Of a stretch of DNA of 64,000 nt, positions 8,683 to 16,930 are shown piece after piece. This stretch comes from Claveliimonas intestinigallinarum (GTDB taxonomy: Bacteria; Bacillota; Clostridia; Lachnospirales; Lachnospiraceae), in the NCBI GenBank assembly GCA_019115145.1, contig DXED01000030.1:62001-126000 (forward strand), written 5' to 3'. The notes beneath the pieces are model-generated. The model saw only the letters and a list, made by a program, of their open reading frames with translations, was not told the DNA's origin and did no database searches. A program made the position numbers and the translations under genes. The first letter of the stretch is position 1; every line of letters begins with the position of its first letter.

Positions 8683-9450
8683 ATGGAACAGAAGACAAGG
8701 CTGCAGTGGCACCCGGCGTTTGCAGCTGTTCTCAGGATTGAGCTGGAGAAGGAGCTTGACCGGCTGGAGATTGAAGATGAGGTCCAGCTGACGAAAAAAC
8801 CGCTGCAGATGGATGTGCTGCTCATCAAAAAGGACGGGGAGAAGCCAATCGAAAAGAATATTGGCCGCATTTTCAGGAAGCACAATATCATTGAGTACAA
8901 GTCGCCGGGAGATAGCCTGAGTGTAAACGATTTCTATAAAGTATACGGCTATGCATGTATTTACCAGTCTGACACGGACAGGGTGATGGAGATCCGTCCG
9001 CAGGAGCTGACGCTGACATTTGTGTGCACCCGTTTTCCGAGAAAGCTGCTGCAGCATTTGCGGGGCAATCTGCGCAGGGGCAGAGAGATTGAAGAGCTGA
9101 TGGAGAGGTATGAGGAACACAGTCATTCCCGGTGGTATCAGTCGGCGATGGATCTGATCGTCCGGGCCAACTGGGAGAAAGTGAAGGAGGAGAAGGATAT
9201 GTGCGAAGCGTTAAGAGAACTGTTTGCGGATGAGCTTCAGGAGTCGGAAGATGCTGGAGCGGAGAAGCAGATCATTTCCGTCGTGTGTAAGAAGCTGGAG
9301 AAAAACAGAGGGGTGTCTGAGATTTCTGAGGCCTTGGAGGAGCCGGAGGAAAAGATCCGCCTCATCTGTGAGGCCGCCGCGGACTATGCGCCGGATTATG
9401 ACGTAGATAAAATATACAATAAGCTGAGAGAAGGAGAGAGCAGGAAATGA
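8683..9450 (+). CDS. Rpn/PD-(D/E)XK-type protein of unknown role, possibly internally shortened
   Basis: This 255-residue protein has the features of a large Lachnospiraceae family related to Rpn nucleases/putative transposases: WHPAF near the N-terminus, LTKKPLQMDVLLIKK, GRIFRKHNIIEYKSP (the EYK being the PD-(D/E)XK core) and KVYGYACIY, then a C-terminal MCEALRELF segment. In relatives that I recall, a segment of about 45-60 residues with a GIYY motif and a strand (FPIQLIVT-like) lies between PRKLL and the ELM helix; here residue 127 (about base 9061) passes straight to it. That missing segment would be a third internal loss within 5 kb, though family variation is possible. Its stop overlaps the next start by four bases. 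Confidence 0.6.
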   Translation: MEQKTRLQWHPAFAAVLRIELEKELDRLEIEDEVQLTKKPLQMDVLLIKKDGEKPIEKNIGRIFRKHNIIEYKSPGDSLSVNDFYKVYGYACIYQSDTDRVMEIRPQELTLTFVCTRFPRKLLQHLRGNLRRGREIEELMERYEEHSHSRWYQSAMDLIVRANWEKVKEEKDMCEALRELFADELQESEDAGAEKQIISVVCKKLEKNRGVSEISEALEEPEEKIRLICEAAADYAPDYDVDKIYNKLREGESRK

Positions 9451-9992
9451 AGATACTGATCGCATCTGACATACACGGGAGCGCCTATTACTGCCGCTGC
9501 CTTTTGGAGAGATACCGGGAGGAGAAGCCGGATAAGCTGCTCCTTCTGGGGGATATCCTCTATCACGGCCCCAGGAACGACCTGCCCCGCGAGTACGCGC
9601 CCAAGGAAGTGCTGGCTATGCTCAACAAGGTGAAGGAGGAAATCCTGTGCGTCCGGGGGAACTGTGACACGGAGGTGGATCAGATGGTGCTGGAGTTCCC
9701 AATCCTGGCGGATTACTGCATTTTGTATACCGGAGACAGGATGATCTTCGCAACCCACGGGCATCAGCACAATACAGCCCATCCCCCTATGCTGAAAGAG
9801 GGAGACATTCTTCTGCACGGGCACACCCATGTGCCGGTGCTTGAGGAGTTTGATGGAAAATACTATATCAATCCCGGATCCGTGTCCATTCCAAAGGAGA
9901 ACAGTGCCCACAGCTATATGATGCTGGAGGATGGCGTGTTCACCTGGAAGGATGTGGAGACGGGGGAGACATACAAGGAGGCAGCGCTGTAG
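9447..9992 (+). CDS. yfcE: YfcE/MJ0936-type metallophosphoesterase
   Basis: A 181-residue calcineurin-like phosphodiesterase with the complete metal-binding set: SDIHGS (residues 7-12), LGDILYHGP, RGNCD, THGHQH and HGHTHVP. Members hydrolyse model phosphodiesters; the natural substrate is unclear. It overlaps the preceding gene by ATGA, so the two are translated together even though no functional link is obvious. Confidence 0.9.
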   Translation: MKILIASDIHGSAYYCRCLLERYREEKPDKLLLLGDILYHGPRNDLPREYAPKEVLAMLNKVKEEILCVRGNCDTEVDQMVLEFPILADYCILYTGDRMIFATHGHQHNTAHPPMLKEGDILLHGHTHVPVLEEFDGKYYINPGSVSIPKENSAHSYMMLEDGVFTWKDVETGETYKEAAL

Positions 9993-10006
9993 GGCGCTGC
10001 CTCCTT
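9975..10006 (+). terminator. Hairpin terminator after yfcE
   Basis: A perfect 13-base-pair stem (9975-9987 with 9994-10006) that includes the yfcE stop. The T-run is short (CCTTTATG), so termination strength is uncertain. Confidence 0.6.
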
Positions 10007-10024
10007 TATGCCGGGCAGTTTTCC

Positions 10025-10654
10025 TCATGCCCGTGCGGCTCTTTTTTTCCCGTACCGCAGCGGTTCCGACACATGTCTGCGGAAGAAGGCAATGACAGGC
10101 CCCATGAAAAAGGCTGTGATCACAGTGCCGATTCCCACCGTGGCATGCAGGGAGAAGCCGATGACAACACAGATTACATCGGTGGTGATGCGAAGATACT
10201 GGAACTGGAACCGGGTGTGGGCGTCCAGGTACAGGGCGATGACATCGTAGGTGGACACGCCCAGATCTGCTGTGAAATACAGAGCGGCAGCCAGGCTGAC
10301 GAGAATGACACCCGCCACAAGAAAGACGCATTTCAGAGCGAGGCCGGGATGGGGGAAGAGAGTGTCCCAGACCCATCCGGAGAACTCGGCTACATAGCCC
10401 AGGAGAAAGAGGTTGATAAAGGTGCCCAGACCGATCTTTGCCCTGTCCATGAAGAACATGGCGGCCAGCAGGATCAGATTCAGGATCATATAAAAGGTGC
10501 CAAAGCCTATGGAGGTCAGATTCCACACACCGTGGGCAAAGACCTGGAAGGGATCCATGCCGAAATCAGAGAAGTTGAACATGCCCACGGCGATACCGTT
10601 CAGGGTGATCCCGCAGACAGTCATCAGGATACGTCTTGTCTTTTCGTTTTTCAT
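10025..10654 (-). CDS. YczE/YitT-like integral membrane protein
   Basis: A 209-residue protein with about five membrane segments and the FSDFGMDPFQVFAHG and ADLGVSTYDVIALYL repeats typical of the YczE/YyaS family. The start at 10654 is preceded by an AGGAGAGA site at 10664-10671; the longer frame up to 10762 would add an unlikely proline/cysteine-rich tail. Transport or signalling function in the family is not established. It converges on yfcE and diverges from the AraC-suf unit. A second, distant relative lies at 50773-51441. Confidence 0.75.
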   Translation of the reverse strand: MKNEKTRRILMTVCGITLNGIAVGMFNFSDFGMDPFQVFAHGVWNLTSIGFGTFYMILNLILLAAMFFMDRAKIGLGTFINLFLLGYVAEFSGWVWDTLFPHPGLALKCVFLVAGVILVSLAAALYFTADLGVSTYDVIALYLDAHTRFQFQYLRITTDVICVVIGFSLHATVGIGTVITAFFMGPVIAFFRRHVSEPLRYGKKRAARA

Positions 10655-10762
10655 CACTTTATCTCTCCTTTGCGATTGAACAGGCAGTACCGGAAATGCT
10701 TCTGTCAGGACTCGCCAACAGCCTGGTTTGAGGCAGCCTGTCCTGTAATCGGGCTGCCCCAC

Positions 10763-10790
10763 TTGACATACCGGGTGTATACTATATAAT
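10763..10790 (+). promoter_or_regulatory. Strong promoter of the AraC-sufCB unit
   Basis: Consensus TTGACA (10763-10768), 16-base spacer and consensus TATAAT (10785-10790), about 86 bases before the chosen GTG start. Confidence 0.7.
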
Positions 10791-10876
10791 TATAGTGCCG
10801 GAAACATCCAGCGTCTGTCAAATTCAGACCAATTCATATAATATTTGTACCAGAAATGATAAAGGAGGGGACATGC

Positions 10877-11860
10877 GTGAGCTATCTGCAGACACAGGAC
10901 AGGATCCGGGTGGACCAGAGGATGTACGAGCTACAGAAGCACGGGACAAAGGAGTTCCCCTTCCAGGTATATTTTAATGATTTCCCGCACTTTCGGGATC
11001 ATCTTGAGGACTGGCACTGCCATGCCGAGATGGAGTTTACCGTGGCGCTCAAGGGGGCCTTTGAGTGCGGACTGAATGAAAGGCGGTACAGGATCGAGGC
11101 GGGAGAAGGTATATTTGTGAATTCGGGCGTGCTGCATATGTACCGCGCCCTTGGCAAATACGAGGACAGTGAGAGCATATCCATTGTCTTTCTCCCCCAG
11201 TTTCTCTCAGGAGGGACGGAGAATCTGATCTTTCATAAATTCATTGAGCCGGTCATGGAGGATGCCGGGATGCGGGGAGAGCCTCTGCGCCGCGGAAGCG
11301 GCTGGCAGGAGGAGCTGCTCGTCTGTCTGCGCAGGCTGTACTGTCTGAGCAGAGAGGACGGCTGGCTGACAGAGATGCGCCTTAGGAACCAGCTCTCCCA
11401 GGCATGGGAGCTTTTTATCAGAAACTATGCCAGGGGGGACGAGGCGGCGGAAAAGCCTTCCAGGGAAATGATCTATGAGGAGAGGGCAAGGAGGATCCTG
11501 CAGTTCATCCAGGAGCACTACTGTGAGGACATCACAGTGGAGGATGTGGCGGAGCAGGTCCACATCAGCAGGACAGAGTGCTTCCGGTGCTTTCAGAAGA
11601 TCACCGGGCAGAGCCCTAAGAGCTATCTGAACAGTTACCGGATCAGACAGGCTATGCGCCAGCTGGAGACAACGGATGACAGTATCACAGCGATCTGTTT
11701 TTCATGCGGGTTCAACAGCATGAGCTATTTTGTGAAGCGGTTCCGGGAGAGCGCCGGCATCTCGCCGGGAAAATACCGGGAACTGACAAGACGAAAGGGA
11801 AACACAGAGGAGCTGAACATGAATACGCAGCAAAAGAAAGGAGATCAGGAACATGCTTGA
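10877..11860 (+). CDS. AraC-family regulator with cupin-like sensor, coupled to suf genes
   Basis: A 327-residue regulator. The first 110 residues look like an AraC-binding cupin (DWHCHAEMEF and GEGIFVNSGVLHMYR), and the last 110 hold two helix-turn-helix motifs (ITVEDVAEQVHISRTECFRCF and the DSITAICFSCGFNSMSYFVKRF region). I prefer the GTG at 10877 because AAAGGAGGGG ends six bases before it; an ATG at 10856 lies upstream of that site. The 3' end overlaps sufC by eight bases, which ties the regulator to the Fe-S genes. A sugar-type regulator in this place is unusual. Confidence 0.85.
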   Translation: MSYLQTQDRIRVDQRMYELQKHGTKEFPFQVYFNDFPHFRDHLEDWHCHAEMEFTVALKGAFECGLNERRYRIEAGEGIFVNSGVLHMYRALGKYEDSESISIVFLPQFLSGGTENLIFHKFIEPVMEDAGMRGEPLRRGSGWQEELLVCLRRLYCLSREDGWLTEMRLRNQLSQAWELFIRNYARGDEAAEKPSREMIYEERARRILQFIQEHYCEDITVEDVAEQVHISRTECFRCFQKITGQSPKSYLNSYRIRQAMRQLETTDDSITAICFSCGFNSMSYFVKRFRESAGISPGKYRELTRRKGNTEELNMNTQQKKGDQEHA

Positions 11861-12578
11861 AGTAAAGAACCTGACTTTTAAAGTGAATGAAAACGGTGTG
11901 GAGCGAAGCATCGTGAAGGATATCAGCTTTACCGTGGAGAACGGGGAGATGCTGGTGATCACAGGGCCCAATGGGGGAGGGAAATCCACCCTGGCAAAGG
12001 TGCTGATGGGGATTGAGAAGGCGGATGCCGGACAGATCATCCTGGACGGGGAGGATATCTCCGGATATGATATCGACCACCGCGCAAAAGCGGGAATCGG
12101 CTTTGCCTTCCAGCAGCCCCCGCGATTTAAGGGGATGACAGTGGACCGTCTGCTGTCCTTGGCGGCAGGTGAACCGCTTCCGGAGCAGGTGGCCTGCCGG
12201 ATGCTCAGTTCGGTGGGACTGTGCGCGAAGGAGTATTTAAAGAGGGAGATCGACGGGACGCTCTCAGGAGGAGAGATGAAGCGGATCGAGATCGCCACAG
12301 TGCTGGCCAAGAGCCATAAGCTGTGTATTTTCGATGAGCCCGAGGCGGGCATTGACCTGTGGAGCTTTTCCATGCTCATACAGCAGTTTGAAAGGATCCA
12401 CGAGAAGAAGGATCAGATGCTGATCCTGATCTCCCACCAGGAGAGGATCATCCGCATGGCGGACAGGATCATGGTCATTGACGATGGACGGATCAAGAAT
12501 ATCGGCCCGAGGGAGGAAGTGCTCCCCACGCTCCTCAAGGAGGAGCCGTCCTGCACATGTATGGATCAGCAGGCGTAA
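11853..12578 (+). CDS. sufC: SufC-like Fe-S assembly ATPase
   Basis: A 241-residue ABC ATPase with Walker A GPNGGGKST, signature LSGGEMKR and Walker B CIFDEPEAGID. The EPEAGID box and pairing with a SufB-like gene mark it as SufC rather than a transporter ATPase. In the family it drives the SufB scaffold during cluster assembly in the cytoplasm. Translation is coupled to the AraC gene by overlap. The C-terminal end (CTCMDQQA) has a CxC that could be incidental. Confidence 0.88.
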   Translation: MLEVKNLTFKVNENGVERSIVKDISFTVENGEMLVITGPNGGGKSTLAKVLMGIEKADAGQIILDGEDISGYDIDHRAKAGIGFAFQQPPRFKGMTVDRLLSLAAGEPLPEQVACRMLSSVGLCAKEYLKREIDGTLSGGEMKRIEIATVLAKSHKLCIFDEPEAGIDLWSFSMLIQQFERIHEKKDQMLILISHQERIIRMADRIMVIDDGRIKNIGPREEVLPTLLKEEPSCTCMDQQA

Positions 12579-12616
12579 GCAGCGGAAGAAAGCAAAAAGA
12601 GAGGAGAAGATGACAG

Positions 12617-13549
12617 ATGCCAGCATTATTAGATAAGATCACAGAACAGGTGCTGCGGCAGATAGACAGCGGCTCCGGATTTAAGCAGGAGGGCGCTTTC
12701 AATCTCCGCCAGAACGGAATTTCCCTGTGCCACGGCAGCACGGAGCATATTAAGATAAAGAAAAAGGAAGACAAGCCTGGTATAGATGTATATATAGACG
12801 GGGACACAAAGGGCGAGCAGGTGCATATCCCGGTTGTGGTGAGCGCCTCCGGCATGGTGGATATTGTGTACAACGATTTCTATATCGCTGACGGCGCGGA
12901 CGTCACGATCGTAGCCGGCTGCGGCATCCACAACAGCGGCTGCGATGAGAGTCGTCACGACGGTATCCATGCCTTCCACGTGGGGAAGGGGGCCAATGTC
13001 CGCTACGAGGAGAAGCACTATGGTGAGGGCGAGGGAACAGGAGCCCGGGTCCTGAATCCGGTGACAAAGATCTATATGGAAGAGGATTCCATGTTTACCC
13101 TGGATACGGCCCAGATCAAGGGCGTGGACTCCACCGTGAGAGAGACTGAGGTGACTATGGGAGCCGGAGCGAAGCTCTATGTGGTGGAGAAGCTGATGAC
13201 CCACGACAATCAGAAGGCGGAGTCCAACATGGCCGTTTACATGAAGGGGGAGGACAGCTCCGCCCAGATTATCTCCCGGTCTGTGGCAAAGGGAAGCTCT
13301 ACCCAGGTCTTCCATCCAAGAGCTGTAGGAGAGGCAAAATGCCACGCCCACATCCAGTGCGACTCTATTATCATGGATGAGGCGCAGGTGCGCTCCATCC
13401 CGGAGATCGACGCCCGCCATCTGGATGCGGCAATCATCCATGAGGCTGCCATCGGAAGGATCAACAACGAGCAGCTCATCAAGCTGCGCACCTTCGGAAT
13501 GACTGAGGAAGAGGCAGAAGGCGTGATCGTGGAGGCGTTTTTGAATTAA
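12617..13549 (+). CDS. sufB: SufB/SufD-like scaffold of a minimal SUF system
   Basis: A 310-residue SufBD-fold protein, shorter than classical SufB (about 465 residues) because it lacks the N-terminal helical region. The C-terminal core has the SRSVAKGSSTQVFHPR, MDEAQVRSIPEIDARHLDAAIIHEAAIGRI segment with the conserved late histidine/glutamate positions. It follows sufC by 38 bases. A two-gene SufC-SufB unit without SufS, SufU or SufD matches the compact SMS-type systems described in anaerobes. It ends just before a bidirectional terminator. Confidence 0.85.
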   Translation: MPALLDKITEQVLRQIDSGSGFKQEGAFNLRQNGISLCHGSTEHIKIKKKEDKPGIDVYIDGDTKGEQVHIPVVVSASGMVDIVYNDFYIADGADVTIVAGCGIHNSGCDESRHDGIHAFHVGKGANVRYEEKHYGEGEGTGARVLNPVTKIYMEEDSMFTLDTAQIKGVDSTVRETEVTMGAGAKLYVVEKLMTHDNQKAESNMAVYMKGEDSSAQIISRSVAKGSSTQVFHPRAVGEAKCHAHIQCDSIIMDEAQVRSIPEIDARHLDAAIIHEAAIGRINNEQLIKLRTFGMTEEEAEGVIVEAFLN

Positions 13550-13593
13550 GTTCATAAGAGCTGTCATATCAGGAACATAATCGTAGATTTAAT

Positions 13594-13641
13594 AAAGGAC
13601 AGGTAAATGAGGTGGAATTCCACTTTATTTACCTGTCCTTT
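13594..13641. terminator. Bidirectional terminator between sufB and the LacI gene
   Basis: A perfect 15-base-pair outer stem (13594-13608 with 13627-13641) encloses a 12-base palindrome (13612-13623). A/T runs flank both sides, and the converging genes end at 13549 and 13644. Confidence 0.85.
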
Positions 13642-13643
13642 GA

Positions 13644-14666
13644 TTATCTTTGTGTATACATTTTTTCAGATCCCCGCAAACGTATTTCCGGAATCAAAGA
13701 TGTACGGATTTTTTCGTGATTTGTTGAAGAGGAGATACGTTTTAAGATAGTTTCGGCGGCATATTCACCTATACTAAAGGTTCTTTTGACTATGGAGGTG
13801 ATATTAAAATTCAGGCTCCAAAGCAGCTCTACATCACCAAACGCCACGATTGATATATCTTTTCCAATCTGTAGATCATGTGTCAAAAGATATTTTACAA
13901 GTCCCAGGGTAAAAATGGTATCAGCAGTAAAAATAGCTGTTGGAGGTGGGCTGAGTGAAAACAGGTCGGAAGCCATTTCATAGGCGGTATCAATTTTTGA
14001 AGGCCCAAATTTTACATAATTTGGATTGACGGGTTTTCCGCAATTTGTCAAAGCATCAATATATCCTTGATGACGCTGATGCATATAGAGAATTTCAGGT
14101 TTTCCGCACATGATAGCAATTCTCTCATGACCATTTCTGAGCAGAAGAGATGTGGCATCAAAGGCGCCTTCCTGTTCAGCCATGAAAATGTTGTCAAAAC
14201 TGGAACACTTCATATCTCTTCCTACAACTACAACGGGAACAGATAAATCCTGCAGAGCAGAGATGGTTGCAGGCAGAAAGGCCCCTTTATTATTGACCGG
14301 AGAAATGATAATCCCGTCAATATTTTGGTGAGAGAGCTCTCTGATTAGCTCCAGTTCTTTTTTTTCGTCTTCGTTAGAAGAAAAGTACATGATGTTAAAA
14401 TGCGCTTTTTCGAAAGGATCGTTCAGTCCGGTCAAGATCTCGGCGTAAAAGCTGTCTGTGATGTTAGGGAGAAGGACGGCTATGGTGTTATAGGTTTGTA
14501 CCTTGACTGTTTGACCTTTCGGACGCTGATAATTTGTCTGAATGAGAATTTCTTCCACCAAATCTCTGGTTTCTTTTTTTACATATCCGTTCCCGTGTAT
14601 TACACGGGAAACAGTAGCAACGGATACGCCTGCCATCTGAGCGATATCCCTGATAGTAGCTGCCAT
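13644..14666 (-). CDS. LacI-family transcriptional regulator
   Basis: A 340-residue repressor with the N-terminal helix-turn-helix and hinge (IRDIAQMAGVSVATVSRVI) and a periplasmic-binding-like effector domain. It diverges from the AT-rich operon starting at 14973 and probably controls it. The effector is unknown; the two carriers in the operon suggest a nucleobase, nucleoside or sugar. The gene is clearly richer in A+T than the genes to its right and left, like the rest of the block 13.6-18.3 kb. Confidence 0.88.
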   Translation of the reverse strand: MAATIRDIAQMAGVSVATVSRVIHGNGYVKKETRDLVEEILIQTNYQRPKGQTVKVQTYNTIAVLLPNITDSFYAEILTGLNDPFEKAHFNIMYFSSNEDEKKELELIRELSHQNIDGIIISPVNNKGAFLPATISALQDLSVPVVVVGRDMKCSSFDNIFMAEQEGAFDATSLLLRNGHERIAIMCGKPEILYMHQRHQGYIDALTNCGKPVNPNYVKFGPSKIDTAYEMASDLFSLSPPPTAIFTADTIFTLGLVKYLLTHDLQIGKDISIVAFGDVELLWSLNFNITSIVKRTFSIGEYAAETILKRISSSTNHEKIRTSLIPEIRLRGSEKMYTQR

Positions 14667-14972
14667 TTTTTACCTCGCTTGCATTTATACAAAGTAGTAG
14701 TGTTTATAGACCCTCTCCAAGGTCTGAATAATCTGTTTTATAATTGTTAATTTATTATATCATATCTCTCTTGCGAAAGCCAACGGTTGAAGTGTAACAA
14801 AGTGAATGAAATTACATGTAAAATTGTGTATTATTGCACGTATAAAATGTAATTAAATGTAAAAAATGCGAATTGAATAGAGAGAGATGTATTGATATAA
14901 TTGCAAATATAAAGGATCCGGATAATATGTAGCATGTTACACAAACTAAATAAAAGAAAGAGGTAAATAGAG
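14667..14972. other. AT-rich divergent regulatory region
   Basis: This 306-base gap holds the divergent promoters. I see TTACATGTAA (14812-14821), a perfect 10-base palindrome that could be part of a regulator site, and the promoter listed separately. No purine-riboswitch core was recognised. Confidence 0.5.
14873..14901 (+). promoter_or_regulatory. Promoter of the RarA-C-like/MFS/purine permease operon
   Basis: TTGAAT (14873-14878), a 17-base spacer and TATAAT (14896-14901), 71 bases before the start codon. Confidence 0.6.
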
Positions 14973-15602
14973 ATGGCAGAATTTATGAAATATGATCCGT
15001 GGGCTAAGATTACAACAAGAAATGGATTTGCAGGCGATGAGATTATCTCAATGTTGCAAAAGTCAATCAGAAAAGCAAAAGAAGAGAATGCAATCAGAGC
15101 GGCTTATGAGATGTATATTACAAGTCCTCAAATGGAAGAAAAGCTGTGGAGACGTCTGCTGGCCATTAGTGTAGAGGATATTGGATTCGGAGATCCAAAT
15201 GCCTGCGTCTATGTATGGACGTTAAATCAGATCCGCAAAGAATTTCTCTATGCAGACGGAGACAGGTCTCTGTTTTTTATTCAGGCTATCAGGTATCTTT
15301 GCAGATGTAAAAAAGAACGTTCCTCGGATCATATCAAATGCAGGATTATGGCGGAGTTTGAACACGGGAAAACACTGGAAATACCTGATTATGCGTATGA
15401 TATGCATACCCAGAAAGGGAAAGCAATGGGCCGTGATGTGATTCATTTCCTTGAAGATGCCAGCTGTGTTACACCAGAGCTTGAGGATGAGGAGTTTAAA
15501 AAGATAAAGGCAGACTATATCAAATTTTGTAAGGAAGATAAAGACAGGATGGAGGGTAGGCCGGAAACAGAGCCTTTTGAATACAATGGATGGCAGTATT
15601 GA
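14973..15602 (+). CDS. Stand-alone RarA/MgsA C-terminal-domain-like protein
   Basis: A 209-residue helical protein without an ATP-binding motif. Residues 20-85 (DEIISMLQKSIRKAKEENA, then LWRRLLAISVEDIGFGDP) match the helical part that follows the AAA+ module in RarA/MgsA, where SEDIG is typical. A later PDYAYDMHTQKGKAMGRD segment is like the HTxxGRxxGR motif I recall in free-standing relatives. RarA acts at stalled forks, but this protein has no ATPase and sits first in an operon with two permeases, so a DNA repair role is not supported. A metabolic or binding function is possible. AGAAAGAGG precedes the ATG. Confidence 0.55.
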   Translation: MAEFMKYDPWAKITTRNGFAGDEIISMLQKSIRKAKEENAIRAAYEMYITSPQMEEKLWRRLLAISVEDIGFGDPNACVYVWTLNQIRKEFLYADGDRSLFFIQAIRYLCRCKKERSSDHIKCRIMAEFEHGKTLEIPDYAYDMHTQKGKAMGRDVIHFLEDASCVTPELEDEEFKKIKADYIKFCKEDKDRMEGRPETEPFEYNGWQY

Positions 15603-15628
15603 TAGCTGATTGAGAAAGAGGTGATACT

Positions 15629-16843
15629 ATGGAAAAAACTGTGAGTAATAGGATAAGGATGCACGCTTTTTATGTGTTTATGCTTATTTTTATGATTGCA
15701 TTGGCAGTTACGACTACATTTATTGGCAATCTGACGCCCAATATTATTGAGCATTATGGCCTTAATTATTCACAGGCGGGAAATATAAATCTGTTTTTTC
15801 AGATTGGCGGCTTCGCATCTCTTTTACTTGGTGCCTTTTTTTCTGATAAGACGAAAAAAAGCAATATTATTATAGCTGCGGCCATTGTGATGAGTGCAGG
15901 GCTTTGCCTCATTGGTCTGGTACCGCCGTATATTTTTCTCCTGATCATTTTATTTGCTCTAGGCATGTCAACACAGATATTGAATATCCTTACATCAGGG
16001 TATACATGTGATATTGTATGTGCAGAAAAACAGAGCGGTTATGTAACATTTTTGCTGTCCTTTTACAGCATAGGATCCACAGTTGCTTCACAGCTCTCGA
16101 TACGGCTTGAAGATTTTGTGTGGACGTCCCGATTTCTTATCATAGGGATTGCCAGCGGTGTATTATCGTTATTGTTTCTGGCGTCAAAGCTTATTTTAAA
16201 AGAACCTGATAATATCGGAATTGAGGAGGCGGCATCTGTAGAAAGGGCGGAGAAAAATCCATATTCGCTGGCCCATCTTGGAAAAATGCTTCACAATTAC
16301 AGATATTTTCTAATTCTGATCATGGCATTTTTATATACGGGACACCAGACAACCATTACAATGTGGTTCCCTACCTATCTGACAGAGGATCTGAAATTTT
16401 CAGCTGCTTTCATGGGCAGTGTGATTTCGCTATACTGGACCGGAGTGCTGATCGGGCGCATATTATATACTTTTGTTTTTAAAAAGATAAAGGCGGCAGT
16501 GTTTATAATGGTCACATCTATCCTTGGAAGCGTGCTGCTTGCTGTGGCCATTCTGGGCGGAACGCAGATCCTATGGCAGATAGGAGTGGCTGGCCTTGGA
16601 ATTCTGACGGGAGCCTTGTTTCCCCTGTTTATTATGTTGGGATGCTCTCTTTTCCCGCAGAATTCCGGAAGTGCAAGCTCCTTTGTGGGTGTAGCTTTTG
16701 CACTGGGTTCTGCACTGTTCCCCTATATGCTTGGCTTTGTGGCAGAGTATGTGGAACTGAGAATTGCTATATATATTTCAGTATTAGCGTTGTTGGTTAT
16801 CGGTATTTTGATTCCAGCAGGAAGATTTAACAGTGATAAATAA
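15629..16843 (+). CDS. Major facilitator superfamily transporter
   Basis: A 404-residue membrane protein with about 12 transmembrane segments and an MFS loop 2-3 motif (GAFFSDKTKKSN). Proton-driven uptake or export of a small molecule is the likely role; the substrate cannot be read from sequence. It follows the RarA-C-like gene by 26 bases and precedes a purine permease, so both transporters may serve one pathway under the LacI regulator. Confidence 0.85.
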   Translation: MEKTVSNRIRMHAFYVFMLIFMIALAVTTTFIGNLTPNIIEHYGLNYSQAGNINLFFQIGGFASLLLGAFFSDKTKKSNIIIAAAIVMSAGLCLIGLVPPYIFLLIILFALGMSTQILNILTSGYTCDIVCAEKQSGYVTFLLSFYSIGSTVASQLSIRLEDFVWTSRFLIIGIASGVLSLLFLASKLILKEPDNIGIEEAASVERAEKNPYSLAHLGKMLHNYRYFLILIMAFLYTGHQTTITMWFPTYLTEDLKFSAAFMGSVISLYWTGVLIGRILYTFVFKKIKAAVFIMVTSILGSVLLAVAILGGTQILWQIGVAGLGILTGALFPLFIMLGCSLFPQNSGSASSFVGVAFALGSALFPYMLGFVAEYVELRIAIYISVLALLVIGILIPAGRFNSDK

Positions 16844-16851
16844 TAGCAGAG

Positions 16852-16887
16852 CAAGGTGCGGTATAGGAAAAGGTATGTCGCACCTTG
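16852..16887 (+). terminator. Hairpin between MFS and permease genes
   Basis: A nine-base-pair stem (16852-16860 with 16879-16887), 18-base loop, followed by a weak GTTTCTG tail. It may reduce read-through into the permease. Its left arm shares GCAAGGTGCGG with the structured element at 31417. Confidence 0.5.
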
Positions 16888-16930
16888 GTTTCTGTATAGA
16901 TTATCAGATATTGTGGAAGAGAGGAAGAAA

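Noticed and set aside
14667..14972. Purine riboswitch before the permease operon
   Set aside because: No conserved purine aptamer core was recognised here or before 16931.
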